Position numbers and translations under genes: made by a program
Notes under the pieces: model-generated
Seen by the model: the letters and a program-made list of their open reading frames with translations, nothing else
Databases searched by the model: none
Told to the model about the DNA's origin: nothing
NCBI RefSeq assembly: GCF_006715485.1
Contig: NZ_VFNH01000003.1
Span: 992,001-1,056,000 of the forward strand
Direction: 5' to 3'
Source: Herbaspirillum sp. SJZ107
GTDB lineage: Bacteria; Pseudomonadota; Gammaproteobacteria; Burkholderiales; Burkholderiaceae_D
DNA: 64,000 bases
Shown: in pieces, positions 36,014 to 44,473 of the stretch
Position numbering within the stretch: the stretch's first letter is position 1
How the letters are laid out: each line of letters opens with the position of its first letter

Positions 36014-37855
36014 ATGAAGTCTCAGCAATCGATGTATCCCGCAGTGTTGAAATTGTGCGCCGCAGCCGTCCTCGGCCTGGGTGCCGGGGCCGCCTTCGCG
36101 GGCGTGTCCGTGAACGACGCCGCAACCCCCGCGCGCGGCATGGCGGTCGTGGAGCAGACCGACCGCATCATCGTCAAGTACAAGGACGAAGCCGCACCGG
36201 TGGCGGTCAAGGCCGGCAAGGCTGCGGCTGCCTCCGTGCTGTCCGCTGCGCCGCTGTCGAGCGCACGCAAGGCCGTGCTCGACCGCGCCGGCCAGCAGTT
36301 CGGCTTCCTGATGAAGGAATCGCACCGCATCGGCACCGGCGCCCGCGTGATCAAGCTCGACCGCAAGACCACGCTGGCCGACGCCGCCAAGCTGGCCGCC
36401 GAAGTGGCCGCGCGCGACCCGAACGTCGAATACGCCGAGCCGGACCGCATCATGAAACCGCTGCTGACGCCGAACGATTCGATGTACAGCCAGCAATGGG
36501 ATTACTTCGAAGCCACCGGCGGCATGAACCTGCCGGCGGCCTGGGACAAGTCGACCGGATCGGGCATCCGCGTCGCCGTGATCGACACCGGCTACCGCCC
36601 GCACGCCGACCTGTCCGGCCAGATCCTGGCCGGCTATGACTTCATTTCCGACGCTACCATCGCCAACGACGGCGGCGGCCGCGACAGCGACGCCAGCGAC
36701 CCGGGCGACTGGACCGCCGCCGGCGAATGCGGCGCCGGCGAGCCGGCCTCGAATTCGAGCTGGCACGGCACCCACGTGGCCGGCACCATCGCCGCGCTCA
36801 CCAACAACGGCAGCGGCGTGGCCGGCGTCGCCTTCGGCGCCAAGGTCGTGCCGGTGCGCGTGCTCGGCAAGTGCGGCGGCTACACGTCCGACATCGCCGA
36901 CGGCATCATCTGGGCCTCGGGCGGCACCGTCTCCGGCGTGCCGAACATCGCGGCGCGCGCGCAGGTGATCAACATGTCGCTGGGCGGCGGCGGCGCCTGC
37001 GGCACCACCACCCAGAACGCGATCAACAGCGCCCGTTCGCGCGGCACCGTGGTCGTGGTCGCGGCCGGCAACGAGGCGCAGAACGCCAGCAACAGCAACC
37101 CGGCCAACTGCTCGGGCGTGATCACGGTGGCGGCAACCAACCGCTCCGGCGGCCGCGCCTCCTACTCGAACTACGGCACCGTGGTCGACGTGGCGGCACC
37201 GGGCGGCGACAGCGGCGCAGCCATCCTGTCGACCCTGAACGCCGGCACCAAGGCACCGGGCGCGGACAGCTATGCCGGCTACATGGGCACCTCGATGGCG
37301 ACCCCGCACGTGGCCGGCGTGGTGGCGCTGATGCTGGCGAAAAACCCGGCACTCACCCCGGACGACGTCGAAGCCCGCCTGAAGTCGAGCGCGCGCGCCT
37401 TCCCGGCCTCGTGCAGCGGCTGCGGCGCCGGCATCGTGAATGCCTCGGCAGCGGTGGACGCCGCCACCGGCAGCGCCACCACGGCCGGCCCGACGGTCTC
37501 GGAAGCCGAGTCGAACAACACGCTTTCCACCGCCAACAGCGTGACGACCACGGGCACCACCGTCAACGGCACCCTGGCCAGCAGCTCGGACACCGACTAC
37601 TTCGTGGTGCAGGTCCCGGCCGGCAAGACCCTGAGCGCCGTGTTGACCCCGAACTCGAGCTCGGACTACGACCTGTATATCTACAACAATGCGGGCACCC
37701 AGCTGGCGCTGAGCGAAAACGGCACCGGCGCGGTCGACAGCGCCAGCTCGGCCAACAGCGGCAGCACGACCGCGGCGCGCTACGTGCGCGTGGTGTACTA
37801 CAGCGGCGGTACCGGTTCGACCAGCGGCAAGTACACCTTGAAACTGTCCTGGTAA
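36014..37855 (+). CDS. Secreted subtilisin-like serine protease (S8) with C-terminal PPC domain
   Basis: This is a 613-residue pre-pro-protease. It has a signal peptide (to about 31), an inhibitor I9-like propeptide (about 40-140, ending VEYAEPDRIM), and a catalytic domain with D191 (VAVIDTGYRPHADL), H251 (WHGTHVAG) and S427 (GTSMATPHVAG). A pre-peptidase C-terminal (PPC) domain spans about 497-613 (ESNNTLSTAN, then DTDYFVVQVPAGK). Four-plus cysteines in the catalytic domain suggest disulfides. The PPC domain is usually removed after secretion. Type II secretion is the expected route. A terminator follows, and a closely related paralogue is next. Confidence 0.93.
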   Translation: MKSQQSMYPAVLKLCAAAVLGLGAGAAFAGVSVNDAATPARGMAVVEQTDRIIVKYKDEAAPVAVKAGKAAAASVLSAAPLSSARKAVLDRAGQQFGFLMKESHRIGTGARVIKLDRKTTLADAAKLAAEVAARDPNVEYAEPDRIMKPLLTPNDSMYSQQWDYFEATGGMNLPAAWDKSTGSGIRVAVIDTGYRPHADLSGQILAGYDFISDATIANDGGGRDSDASDPGDWTAAGECGAGEPASNSSWHGTHVAGTIAALTNNGSGVAGVAFGAKVVPVRVLGKCGGYTSDIADGIIWASGGTVSGVPNIAARAQVINMSLGGGGACGTTTQNAINSARSRGTVVVVAAGNEAQNASNSNPANCSGVITVAATNRSGGRASYSNYGTVVDVAAPGGDSGAAILSTLNAGTKAPGADSYAGYMGTSMATPHVAGVVALMLAKNPALTPDDVEARLKSSARAFPASCSGCGAGIVNASAAVDAATGSATTAGPTVSEAESNNTLSTANSVTTTGTTVNGTLASSSDTDYFVVQVPAGKTLSAVLTPNSSSDYDLYIYNNAGTQLALSENGTGAVDSASSANSGSTTAARYVRVVYYSGGTGSTSGKYTLKLSW

Positions 37856-37875
37856 ATCCTTGCTGTTTTGATTAG

Positions 37876-37903
37876 AAGGCGCTCATTCGAGCGCCTTTTT
37901 TTA
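37876..37903 (+). terminator. Rho-independent terminator between the two subtilase genes
   Basis: AAGGCGCTC, loop ATTC, GAGCGCCTT followed by TTTTTATTT, 20 bases after the first subtilase stop. Confidence 0.92.
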
Positions 37904-38047
37904 TTTATATGACCACTTTTTTGTTATTAATCAATAACTTGACAAAAATTTTCCCGTTGCGAACGTCACTAAAACGGCCTCAGCGCTAGCATTCTCGGCT
38001 AGGCTTGCGGGTTCGGCTCATCAATAGTAACCCCAATAGGAAGCAGA

Positions 38048-39898
38048 ATGACACAGCACAGCAAGATCGCCACCGTGTTGAAGTTTTGCATGGCGGCGCT
38101 CGCCGTCAGCGGCCCGCTGGCCGCCAGCGCAGGCCAGCAGGACGCGGCGAAACCGACCCGTTACATCACCCAGACCGACCGCCTGATCGTCCGCTACAAG
38201 GATGCCGTCGACACCTCGCGCCTGAAGGCGCTGGCGGCGCTACCGGCGAATGCGCTGTCGGCTGCGCGCCAGGCCGTGATCGACCGGGCCGGCCAGCAGT
38301 TCGGCATGACCCTGCGCGCGCTGCGCGCGACCGCGACCGGCGCCAACGTGCTGCAGCTCAGCCGCACCATGTCGCTGGCCGAGGCGAGGCAGCTGGCGGC
38401 CGAACTCAAGGCGCGCGACGCCAGCGTCGACTACGCCGAGCCGGACCGCATCATGACCGCGATGGCGGTCCCGAACGATCCCAGCTACAGCCAGCAATGG
38501 GACCTGTACGAAGCCACCGGCGGCATCAACGTGACCGGCGCCTGGGACCGCTCGACCGGCAGCGGCATCAACGTCGCCGTGATCGACACCGGCTACCGTC
38601 CGCACGCCGACCTGTCCGGCCAGATCCTGCAAGGCTACGACTTCATCGCCAGCACCAGCATCGCCAACGACGGCAACGGCCGCGACAGCGACGCCAGCGA
38701 CCCGGGCGACTGGACCCCGGCCGGCAGCTGCGCGGCGGGCGTCCCGGGCCAGGACCAGGCCTCGAGCTGGCACGGCACCCACGTGGCCGGCACCATCGCC
38801 GCGCGCACCAACAACGGCGCGGGCATCGCCGGCATCGCCTACAACGCGAAAATCGTCCCGGCGCGCGTGCTGGGCCGCTGCGGCGGCTATACCTCCGACA
38901 TCGCCGACGCCATCGTCTGGGCTTCGGGCGGCAGCGTCAACGGCGTGCCGGCCAACGCCAACAAGGCACGCGTGCTGAACCTGTCGCTGGGCGGCAGCGG
39001 CAGCTGCGACACGACCACCCAGAACGCCATCAACGGCGCCCGTTCGCGCGGCGCCGTGGTGGTGGTTGCTGCCGGCAATTCGAACATCGACGCCGCGAAC
39101 TCGAGCCCGGCCAACTGCACCGGCGTGATCGCGGTGGCGGCGGTCGGCCGCAGCGGCGGCAAGGCCTCGTACTCGAACTACGGCAGCGTGGTCGACGTGG
39201 CGGCGCCGGGCGGCGACAACGGCGCCGGTATCCTGTCGACGCTCAACAGCGGTACCTCGACACCGGCCTCCGACAGCTACGCCTATTACATGGGCACCTC
39301 GATGGCGACCCCGCACGTTGCCGGCGTGGCCGCGCTGATGCTGGCGGCGAATCCGAACCTGACCCCGGACCAGGTCGAGGCGACGCTGAAATCGACCGCG
39401 CGCGCCTTCCCGGCCGCCTGCAACGGCTGCGGCGCCGGCATCGTCGATGCCCAGGCCGCCGTCAACGCGGCGCTGGCAGGTACGTCCTCGCCGGCCCCGG
39501 CCGTGACCTGGACCAGCTGCGCACCCGAAGGCGGCACCTGCTCGTTCAGCGGCACCCGCGAAGTGCGCTACGGCGCCAACAACAGCTTCGTGACGAAGGT
39601 CGTGACCGGCTCGACCGCGTGCACCAACGCCGTGTTCGGCGACCCGATCCCGAACGTGGTCAAGTCGTGCAGCTATTCGAGCGCGACCGTGGAAGCGCCG
39701 GCACCGGTGACCTGGACCGCCTGCGCGAACGAGGGCGGCACTTGCTCGTTCAGCGGCACGCGCGAGGTGCGCTACGGCGCCAACAACAGCTTCGTGTCGC
39801 GCGTGTTCACCGGCTCGGCGGCGTGCACGAATGCGACCTTCGGCGATCCGCTGCCGAACGTGGTCAAGGCGTGCAGCTATTCGAGCGCCACGCGCTGA
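38048..39898 (+). CDS. Secreted subtilisin-like serine protease (S8) with duplicated cysteine-containing tail
   Basis: This is a 616-residue paralogue of the preceding protease. It has a signal peptide ending AASAGQQ, a propeptide to about residue 135, and catalytic D180, H242 and S418 in the same motifs. The catalytic domains are nearly collinear, but the C-terminus is different. Instead of a PPC domain there are two copies of a 62-residue repeat (486-547 and 554-615), beginning VTWT(S/A)CA and ending CSYSSAT, with four conserved cysteines each. The repeat may bind a surface or polymer. The gene is separated from copy 1 by a terminator, so it has its own promoter. Confidence 0.92.
   Translation: MTQHSKIATVLKFCMAALAVSGPLAASAGQQDAAKPTRYITQTDRLIVRYKDAVDTSRLKALAALPANALSAARQAVIDRAGQQFGMTLRALRATATGANVLQLSRTMSLAEARQLAAELKARDASVDYAEPDRIMTAMAVPNDPSYSQQWDLYEATGGINVTGAWDRSTGSGINVAVIDTGYRPHADLSGQILQGYDFIASTSIANDGNGRDSDASDPGDWTPAGSCAAGVPGQDQASSWHGTHVAGTIAARTNNGAGIAGIAYNAKIVPARVLGRCGGYTSDIADAIVWASGGSVNGVPANANKARVLNLSLGGSGSCDTTTQNAINGARSRGAVVVVAAGNSNIDAANSSPANCTGVIAVAAVGRSGGKASYSNYGSVVDVAAPGGDNGAGILSTLNSGTSTPASDSYAYYMGTSMATPHVAGVAALMLAANPNLTPDQVEATLKSTARAFPAACNGCGAGIVDAQAAVNAALAGTSSPAPAVTWTSCAPEGGTCSFSGTREVRYGANNSFVTKVVTGSTACTNAVFGDPIPNVVKSCSYSSATVEAPAPVTWTACANEGGTCSFSGTREVRYGANNSFVSRVFTGSAACTNATFGDPLPNVVKACSYSSATR
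39503..39895 (+). repeat. Tandem duplication encoding a 68-residue-period protein repeat
   Basis: Two in-frame copies begin at 39503 and 39707, a period of 204 bases. Both contain EGGTCSFSGTREVRYGANNS and FGDP(I/L)PNVVK, with long runs of identical bases, indicating a recent internal duplication in the second subtilase gene. Confidence 0.85.
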
Positions 39899-39911
39899 GA
39901 TTGCCGCATAT

Positions 39912-39942
39912 CGTAGGGCGGGCTCCCCGAGCCCACCCTACG
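39912..39942. repeat. Single palindrome of REP type after the second subtilase
   Basis: CGTAGGGCGGGCT and AGCCCACCCTACG form a 13-bp stem with one G-T pair around a short C-rich loop. Single palindromes like GTAGGGTGGGC are often dispersed between genes in proteobacteria. No second copy was found in this window. Confidence 0.5.
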
Positions 39943-39945
39943 GAC

Positions 39946-39988
39946 TTGCATCCCTGTATTAATTCAACGATACTGTATGCAATTACAG
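39946..39988 (+). promoter_or_regulatory. dinB promoter with LexA (SOS) box
   Basis: TTGCAT at 39946-39951, a 17-base spacer and GATACT at 39969-39974 form a good sigma-70 promoter. CTGTATGCAATTACAG at 39973-39988 is a LexA box of the CTG-N10-CAG form, extended to TACTGTA/TACAGTA palindromic ends. It overlaps the -10 element and ends one base before the dinB ATG. LexA bound here would block RNA polymerase. Transcription would begin only about 8 bases before the start codon. Confidence 0.8.
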
Positions 39989-39989
39989 T

Positions 39990-41066
39990 ATGAACGCTCC
40001 CGTCCGCAAGATCATCCACTGCGATTGCGATTGTTTCTACGCGTCCGTCGAGATGCGGGATGACCCGTCGCTGCGCGGCCGGCCGCTGGCGGTGGGCGGG
40101 CGCCATGACCAGCGCGGCGTGATCGCCACCTGCAATTACGAAGCGCGGCGCTACGGCATCCATTCGGCAATGGCGACGGCCCAGGCCATCAAGCTGTGCC
40201 CGGACCTGCTGGTGATCCCGCCGAACATGGAAAAGTACCGGATCGCCTCGCGCCAGATCATGGAGATCTACCAGGACTATACGGAATTGGTGGAGCCGCT
40301 GTCGCTGGACGAAGCCTATCTCGACGTGACGGCGTCGCCCCACTGCAAGGGCAGCGCCACCCTGATCGCGCAGGAGATCCGGCGCCGCATCTTCGAGACC
40401 GTCGGCATCACCGCCTCGGCCGGCGTGGCGCCGAACAAGTTCGTGGCCAAGATCGCCAGCGACTGGAACAAGCCGGACGGCCTGTTCCTGGTGCGGCCCG
40501 ACGAAGTCGATGCCTTCGTCGCGGTGCTGCCGGTGAAAAAGCTGCACGGCGTCGGCAAGGTCACCGCCGCCAAGATGAACCGCCTGGGACTGGACACCTG
40601 CGGCGACCTGCGCCAATGGCCGATCGCGAAGCTGCAGGAGCATTTCGGTTCCTTCGGGACCCGGCTGTACGAGCTGAGCCGCGGGATCGACCACCGCGAC
40701 GTGAATCCGGTGCGCGAGCGCAAATCGATCAGCACCGAGGAAACGTACACGCCGGACGTGCCCGACCTGGCCGCCTGCGTGGCATTGCTGCCGGAATTGA
40801 TGGAGCACTTGCAGGGCCGTATCAAGCGCAACGGCGCCGAACGCTTCATCAATAAACTGTTCGTGAAAATCAAATTTTCCGACTTCCAGCAGACGACGGT
40901 CGAGTGCGTCGGCTATGCGCCGAACCTGGAGATCTATGCGCGGCTGCTGGAAACCGGCTGGCTGCGCGCCAGCCGTCCGGTGCGCCTGCTGGGCGTCGGC
41001 GTGCGCCTCGGCGACACCGAGGTCGTCGAACAGCTCAAGCTGTTTGACGAACGTGCAACACATTAA
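39990..41066 (+). CDS. dinB: DNA polymerase IV (Y-family translesion polymerase)
   Basis: This is a 358-residue Y-family polymerase. Catalytic acidic residues are D12 (IIHCDCDCFYASVE) and D107-E108 (SLDEAYLDV), with Tyr17 at the steric-gate position. The little-finger domain is complete. A C-terminal QLKLF matches a beta-clamp binding motif. It performs error-prone bypass and is SOS-inducible through the LexA box that abuts the start codon. The start is certain because the next ATG would delete D12. No ribosome-binding site fits, so initiation on a very short leader is likely. Confidence 0.95.
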   Translation: MNAPVRKIIHCDCDCFYASVEMRDDPSLRGRPLAVGGRHDQRGVIATCNYEARRYGIHSAMATAQAIKLCPDLLVIPPNMEKYRIASRQIMEIYQDYTELVEPLSLDEAYLDVTASPHCKGSATLIAQEIRRRIFETVGITASAGVAPNKFVAKIASDWNKPDGLFLVRPDEVDAFVAVLPVKKLHGVGKVTAAKMNRLGLDTCGDLRQWPIAKLQEHFGSFGTRLYELSRGIDHRDVNPVRERKSISTEETYTPDVPDLAACVALLPELMEHLQGRIKRNGAERFINKLFVKIKFSDFQQTTVECVGYAPNLEIYARLLETGWLRASRPVRLLGVGVRLGDTEVVEQLKLFDERATH

Positions 41067-41155
41067 AAAAGCCTGCCCTGTCACGTGAAATGAGCCACGC
41101 GGCAGCGTGTAGAATGTCGTTCCCCTGGATTTTAGAGATAACCGAAAGCAACTTT

Positions 41156-42052
41156 ATGTGGTTCAAGAATCTTCAGATTTACCGCCTGCCCGCTCCCTGG
41201 GCCTATACCCCTGAACAGCTGGAAGAAGCGCTGGCGTCGCAAGCCTTCGTGCCGGCCAACAGCAACGAACTGCTGCAGCAGGGCTGGGATTCGCCGCGCG
41301 GCAACGGCAAGCTGGTGCACGTGGTGAACAAGCAGATGCTGATGATGCTGGGCACCGAAAAGAAACTGCTGCCGAGCTCGGTCATCAACCAGGTCGCCAA
41401 GGCCAAGGCCGCCGAGCTGGAAGAGCAGCAGGGCTTCCCGCCGGGCAAGAAGGCGATGAAAGAACTGAAGGAACGCGTGGCCGACGAGCTGCTGCCGCGC
41501 GCATTTTCGATCCGTGGCAACACCTGGGCCTGGATCGACCCGGTCAACGGCTGGCTGGTGGTCGACGCCGCCAGCCCGAACAAGGCCGACGACATCATCA
41601 AGCTGCTGCTGAAAGCGGTCGACAAGATGCCGCTGGAATCGGTGCGCGTGCAGAGTTCGCCGGTGGCCGTCATGACCGGCTGGCTGGAATCGGACGAGGC
41701 ACCGTACAACTTCACGATCGACCAGGATACGGAATTGCGCGCCACCGGCGAAAGCAAGGCCACCGTGCGTTACGTGAAGCACTCGCTGGATCCGGAAGAC
41801 ATCCGCCGCCACATCGCCGGCGGCAAGCAGTGCACCCGCCTGGCCATGACCTGGAACAGCCGCATCTCCTTCGTGCTGACCGAACAGCTGGCGATCAAGA
41901 GCATCAAGCCGCTGGACGTGATCAAGGAAGGCGAAACCATCACCTACAGCGACGATGAGCGTTTCGATAACGACATCATGCTGATGACCGGCGAGCTGGC
42001 CAAGATGCTGGCCGACCTGGTGGAAGCGCTGGGTGGCGAAGCCAAGGCGTAA
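41156..42052 (+). CDS. rdgC: Recombination-associated protein RdgC
   Basis: This is a 298-residue RdgC. The start MWFKNLQIYRLPAPW is the conserved N-terminus; the frame open from 41090 adds only a non-conserved stretch. RdgC forms a ring-shaped dimer on double-stranded DNA and limits RecA loading and exchange. Length is standard for the family. A TAGAAT box lies about 40 bases upstream of the ATG. It is next to dinB, so both neighbours concern DNA repair, though each appears to have its own promoter. Confidence 0.95.
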   Translation: MWFKNLQIYRLPAPWAYTPEQLEEALASQAFVPANSNELLQQGWDSPRGNGKLVHVVNKQMLMMLGTEKKLLPSSVINQVAKAKAAELEEQQGFPPGKKAMKELKERVADELLPRAFSIRGNTWAWIDPVNGWLVVDAASPNKADDIIKLLLKAVDKMPLESVRVQSSPVAVMTGWLESDEAPYNFTIDQDTELRATGESKATVRYVKHSLDPEDIRRHIAGGKQCTRLAMTWNSRISFVLTEQLAIKSIKPLDVIKEGETITYSDDERFDNDIMLMTGELAKMLADLVEALGGEAKA

Positions 42053-42071
42053 TTAACGCTCGCCACATGAA

Positions 42072-42106
42072 AAACGGCCCGGATTCACACCCGGGCCGTT
42101 TGCATT
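42072..42106. terminator. Bidirectional terminator between rdgC and catalase
   Basis: AAACGGCCCGG, an eight-base loop, CCGGGCCGTTT lies between convergent genes, with A and T tracts on the flanks (TGCATTTT on the plus side, TTTTCATG on the minus side). Confidence 0.85.
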
Positions 42107-42121
42107 TTCAGATACCGACGA

Positions 42122-43750
42122 TCATTTCGCCGCAGCCACTTCCTCGGTGGTCGACGGCTCCTTGACCCCGCCGGTGTCGCCATTCTCCTGCTGGCCGCTG
42201 GTATAGGTCGGCGCCTGGCGATTCGCGTGCGGTGCCGGCTTGCCCGGCAGCGGCGGCAGTGCTTTCGCCTTTTCCAGGTCGATGCCGGCGATCTCGGCCA
42301 CGCGGCGGCCGTAGTCCTCGTCGCAATGCCACAGGTGCCAGACCATGCGCAGCTGGATCACTTCCGGGCATTTCTTGAGGTCGCCGCCGACGTTGGCGAC
42401 CAGGTCGTCGCGCTCCCAGTCCTCGAAGGTGCGGTAGCGGTCGCCGGCCTGCTTGTAGTCGGCGGCGGTGCTGGTGGTCTGGTAGCGGCCCAGGTGGCCC
42501 TGCACGTACTGGTGATAGTCCTTCTCGGGCTGCGGTGCTTCCTGCAGGCCGCCGATCAGGCTCGGCTCGTAGTTCAGGTGCTTGTTCTCGCCGCCATCGT
42601 CGACGAAATACGCCATCTGGCCGTCGCGCTGGTTGGTGCGGGCGCGTGCCTTTTCTTGCGGCGCATTGATCGGCAGCTGCAGGTAGTTGGGGCCGACGCG
42701 GTAGCGCTGGGTGTCGGAATAGGACAGGGTACGTCCCTGCAGCATCTTGTCGTCCGAGAAGTCGATGCCGTCGACCAGCACGCCGGTACCGAAGGCCGAC
42801 TGTTCCGTTTCAGCGAAGACGTTGTCCGGGTTCTTGTTCAGCACCATGCGGCCCACTTTCAGCAGCGGGAACTGGTCTTCCGGCCAGCGCTTGGTGTCGT
42901 CCAGCGGGTCGAAATCGAGTTCCGGGTGCTCGCCGTCGCTCATCAGCTGCACGCACAGTTCCCATTCCGGATAGTCGCCGCGTTCGATCGCATCGTACAG
43001 GTCGCGGGTGGCGTGGCTGGTGTCGTGGGCCTGGATCTCGGCGGCCTGCTGGCTCGTCAAATTGCGCACGCCCTGCTTGGGCTGCCAGTGGAATTTGACC
43101 AGATGGGCGATGCCCTGGTCGTTCACCAGCTTATAGGTGTTGACGCCGGAACCTTCCATCTCGCGGTAGTTGGCCGGGATACCCCATGGGCTCTTGACCC
43201 AGGTAACCATGTGCAGCGACTCCGGATGGTTGGCAATGAAGTCGTAGAAGCGCCACGGTTCCTGCTGGTTGGTGACCGGGTCCGGCTTGAAAGCGTGGAT
43301 CATGTCCGGGAACTTGATCGCGTCGCGGATGAAGAATACTTTCAGGTTGTTGCCGACCAGGTCCCAGTTGCCCTCGACGGTTTTCAGCTTGATGGCGAAA
43401 CCGCGCGGATCGCGCGCCGTTTCCGGGGATTCCTTGGCGCCGATCACGGTCGAGAAGCGCAGGAAGACAGGGGTCTGTACGCCGGTCTCGGTCAGGACCT
43501 TGGCGCGGGTGTATTTGGTGGCGGGTTCGTCGCCGATGGTGCCATAGGCTTCGAAGAAGCCGTGGGCGCCGGTGCCGCGTGCATGCACGACGCGCTCGGG
43601 GATGCGTTCGCGGTCGAAATGCGTGATCTTTTCGATGAACTGGTAGTTCTCGAGGGTCGCCGGGCCGCGTTCACCCACTGAGCGCAGCGACTGGTTGTCG
43701 CGGACGGGGTGGCCTTGGCGGGTGGTTAACGTGGGACGCTGCTCATTCAT
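42122..43750 (-). CDS. Heme catalase
   Basis: This is a 542-residue monofunctional catalase that decomposes hydrogen peroxide. The distal catalytic His56 is in RVVHARGTGAHG. The distal Asn is in NWDLVGNNLKVF. The proximal heme-ligand Tyr is in LSYSDTQRYRVG. Length and lack of a flavodoxin-like C-domain place it among small-subunit catalases. A hydrophilic tail of about 35 residues follows the core. The start is set by AGGAGG, eight bases before the ATG. A TATAAT lies at 43782-43787 on the minus strand without a good -35, which would suit an activator such as OxyR (inference). Confidence 0.95.
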   Translation of the reverse strand: MNEQRPTLTTRQGHPVRDNQSLRSVGERGPATLENYQFIEKITHFDRERIPERVVHARGTGAHGFFEAYGTIGDEPATKYTRAKVLTETGVQTPVFLRFSTVIGAKESPETARDPRGFAIKLKTVEGNWDLVGNNLKVFFIRDAIKFPDMIHAFKPDPVTNQQEPWRFYDFIANHPESLHMVTWVKSPWGIPANYREMEGSGVNTYKLVNDQGIAHLVKFHWQPKQGVRNLTSQQAAEIQAHDTSHATRDLYDAIERGDYPEWELCVQLMSDGEHPELDFDPLDDTKRWPEDQFPLLKVGRMVLNKNPDNVFAETEQSAFGTGVLVDGIDFSDDKMLQGRTLSYSDTQRYRVGPNYLQLPINAPQEKARARTNQRDGQMAYFVDDGGENKHLNYEPSLIGGLQEAPQPEKDYHQYVQGHLGRYQTTSTAADYKQAGDRYRTFEDWERDDLVANVGGDLKKCPEVIQLRMVWHLWHCDEDYGRRVAEIAGIDLEKAKALPPLPGKPAPHANRQAPTYTSGQQENGDTGGVKEPSTTEEVAAAK

Positions 43751-43872
43751 CGCTTGTTCCTCCTGCTTTCATGGGGAAGCAATTATAAAAAAGGACGAAA
43801 ATGCGCAGCGTTCTGGAGCCTTTAGGAAAGGTGCATTGTCAAAGCCCCAGATTTGACGATCATGCGGCCCGG

Positions 43873-44358
43873 TCAGGCTGACTGGAACACGCCGGCTGCC
43901 CGGTTCTTGGTGACGTTGTCCCAACTAAAAATCTTGCCGTTCATCGCCACATACACGCCGGGCGGCAGCACCTGGGCCACGCCGCAGGCGAAGCCGAAGT
44001 TGAACAGCGCATCCGAGTTGGCGATTTCGTAGGGAATCATGGCGCCCGTGAACACGATGGTCTTGTCGCTGACGGCCGCACCCAGCACTTCGGCGGTTTC
44101 ACGCATGGTGTCGGTGCCGTGCACGATGACGATCGCCTGTTCCGGCGCGGCCTGGCAGGCGCCCAGCACGCGCTGGCGGTCGGCATCCTGCATGTCGAGC
44201 GAGTCCAGCAGGGAAACGACTTCGAGCTCGACCGGGATGGTCATGCGGGTACGTTTAATAACGTCCGGCAAGTGGCTCTCGGCAAAGCCGAGTACACCGT
44301 TGAGCTCGTTGTAATGTTTGTCGAAAGTGCCGCCGGTGGCGATGATCCGCAAAGTCAT
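43873..44358 (-). CDS. Half-length asparaginase-like protein (N-terminal domain only)
   Basis: This is a 161-residue protein equal to the N-terminal domain of type I/II L-asparaginases. The nucleophile-loop motif TGGTFDK is near residue 10, the second Thr motif is VHGTDTM, and TGAMIPY follows. Full asparaginases are about 330 residues and take active-site contacts from the C-terminal domain, which is missing. Only 122 bases separate its stop from the catalase start, so no remnant of that domain is present. Single-domain members appear as intact proteins elsewhere, so I treat it as a gene rather than a pseudogene. ATG 44358 begins the conserved domain. Confidence 0.82.
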   Translation of the reverse strand: MTLRIIATGGTFDKHYNELNGVLGFAESHLPDVIKRTRMTIPVELEVVSLLDSLDMQDADRQRVLGACQAAPEQAIVIVHGTDTMRETAEVLGAAVSDKTIVFTGAMIPYEIANSDALFNFGFACGVAQVLPPGVYVAMNGKIFSWDNVTKNRAAGVFQSA

Positions 44359-44473
44359 GATGGTTTGGAAAGGCAGTGAAAAAAGGTGGGTAATGATAGC
44401 CGCAAACGGTAGTGTACCCCCATGGGTCTGCGCTAAAATCGGCAGGATTGGATGAGCATACTGATCGCCCCAC

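Noticed and set aside
43873..44358. Asparaginase-like gene as a truncated pseudogene
   Set aside because: The frame is intact, motifs are conserved, and the 122 bases downstream hold no remnant of the missing domain; single-domain members exist as genes.
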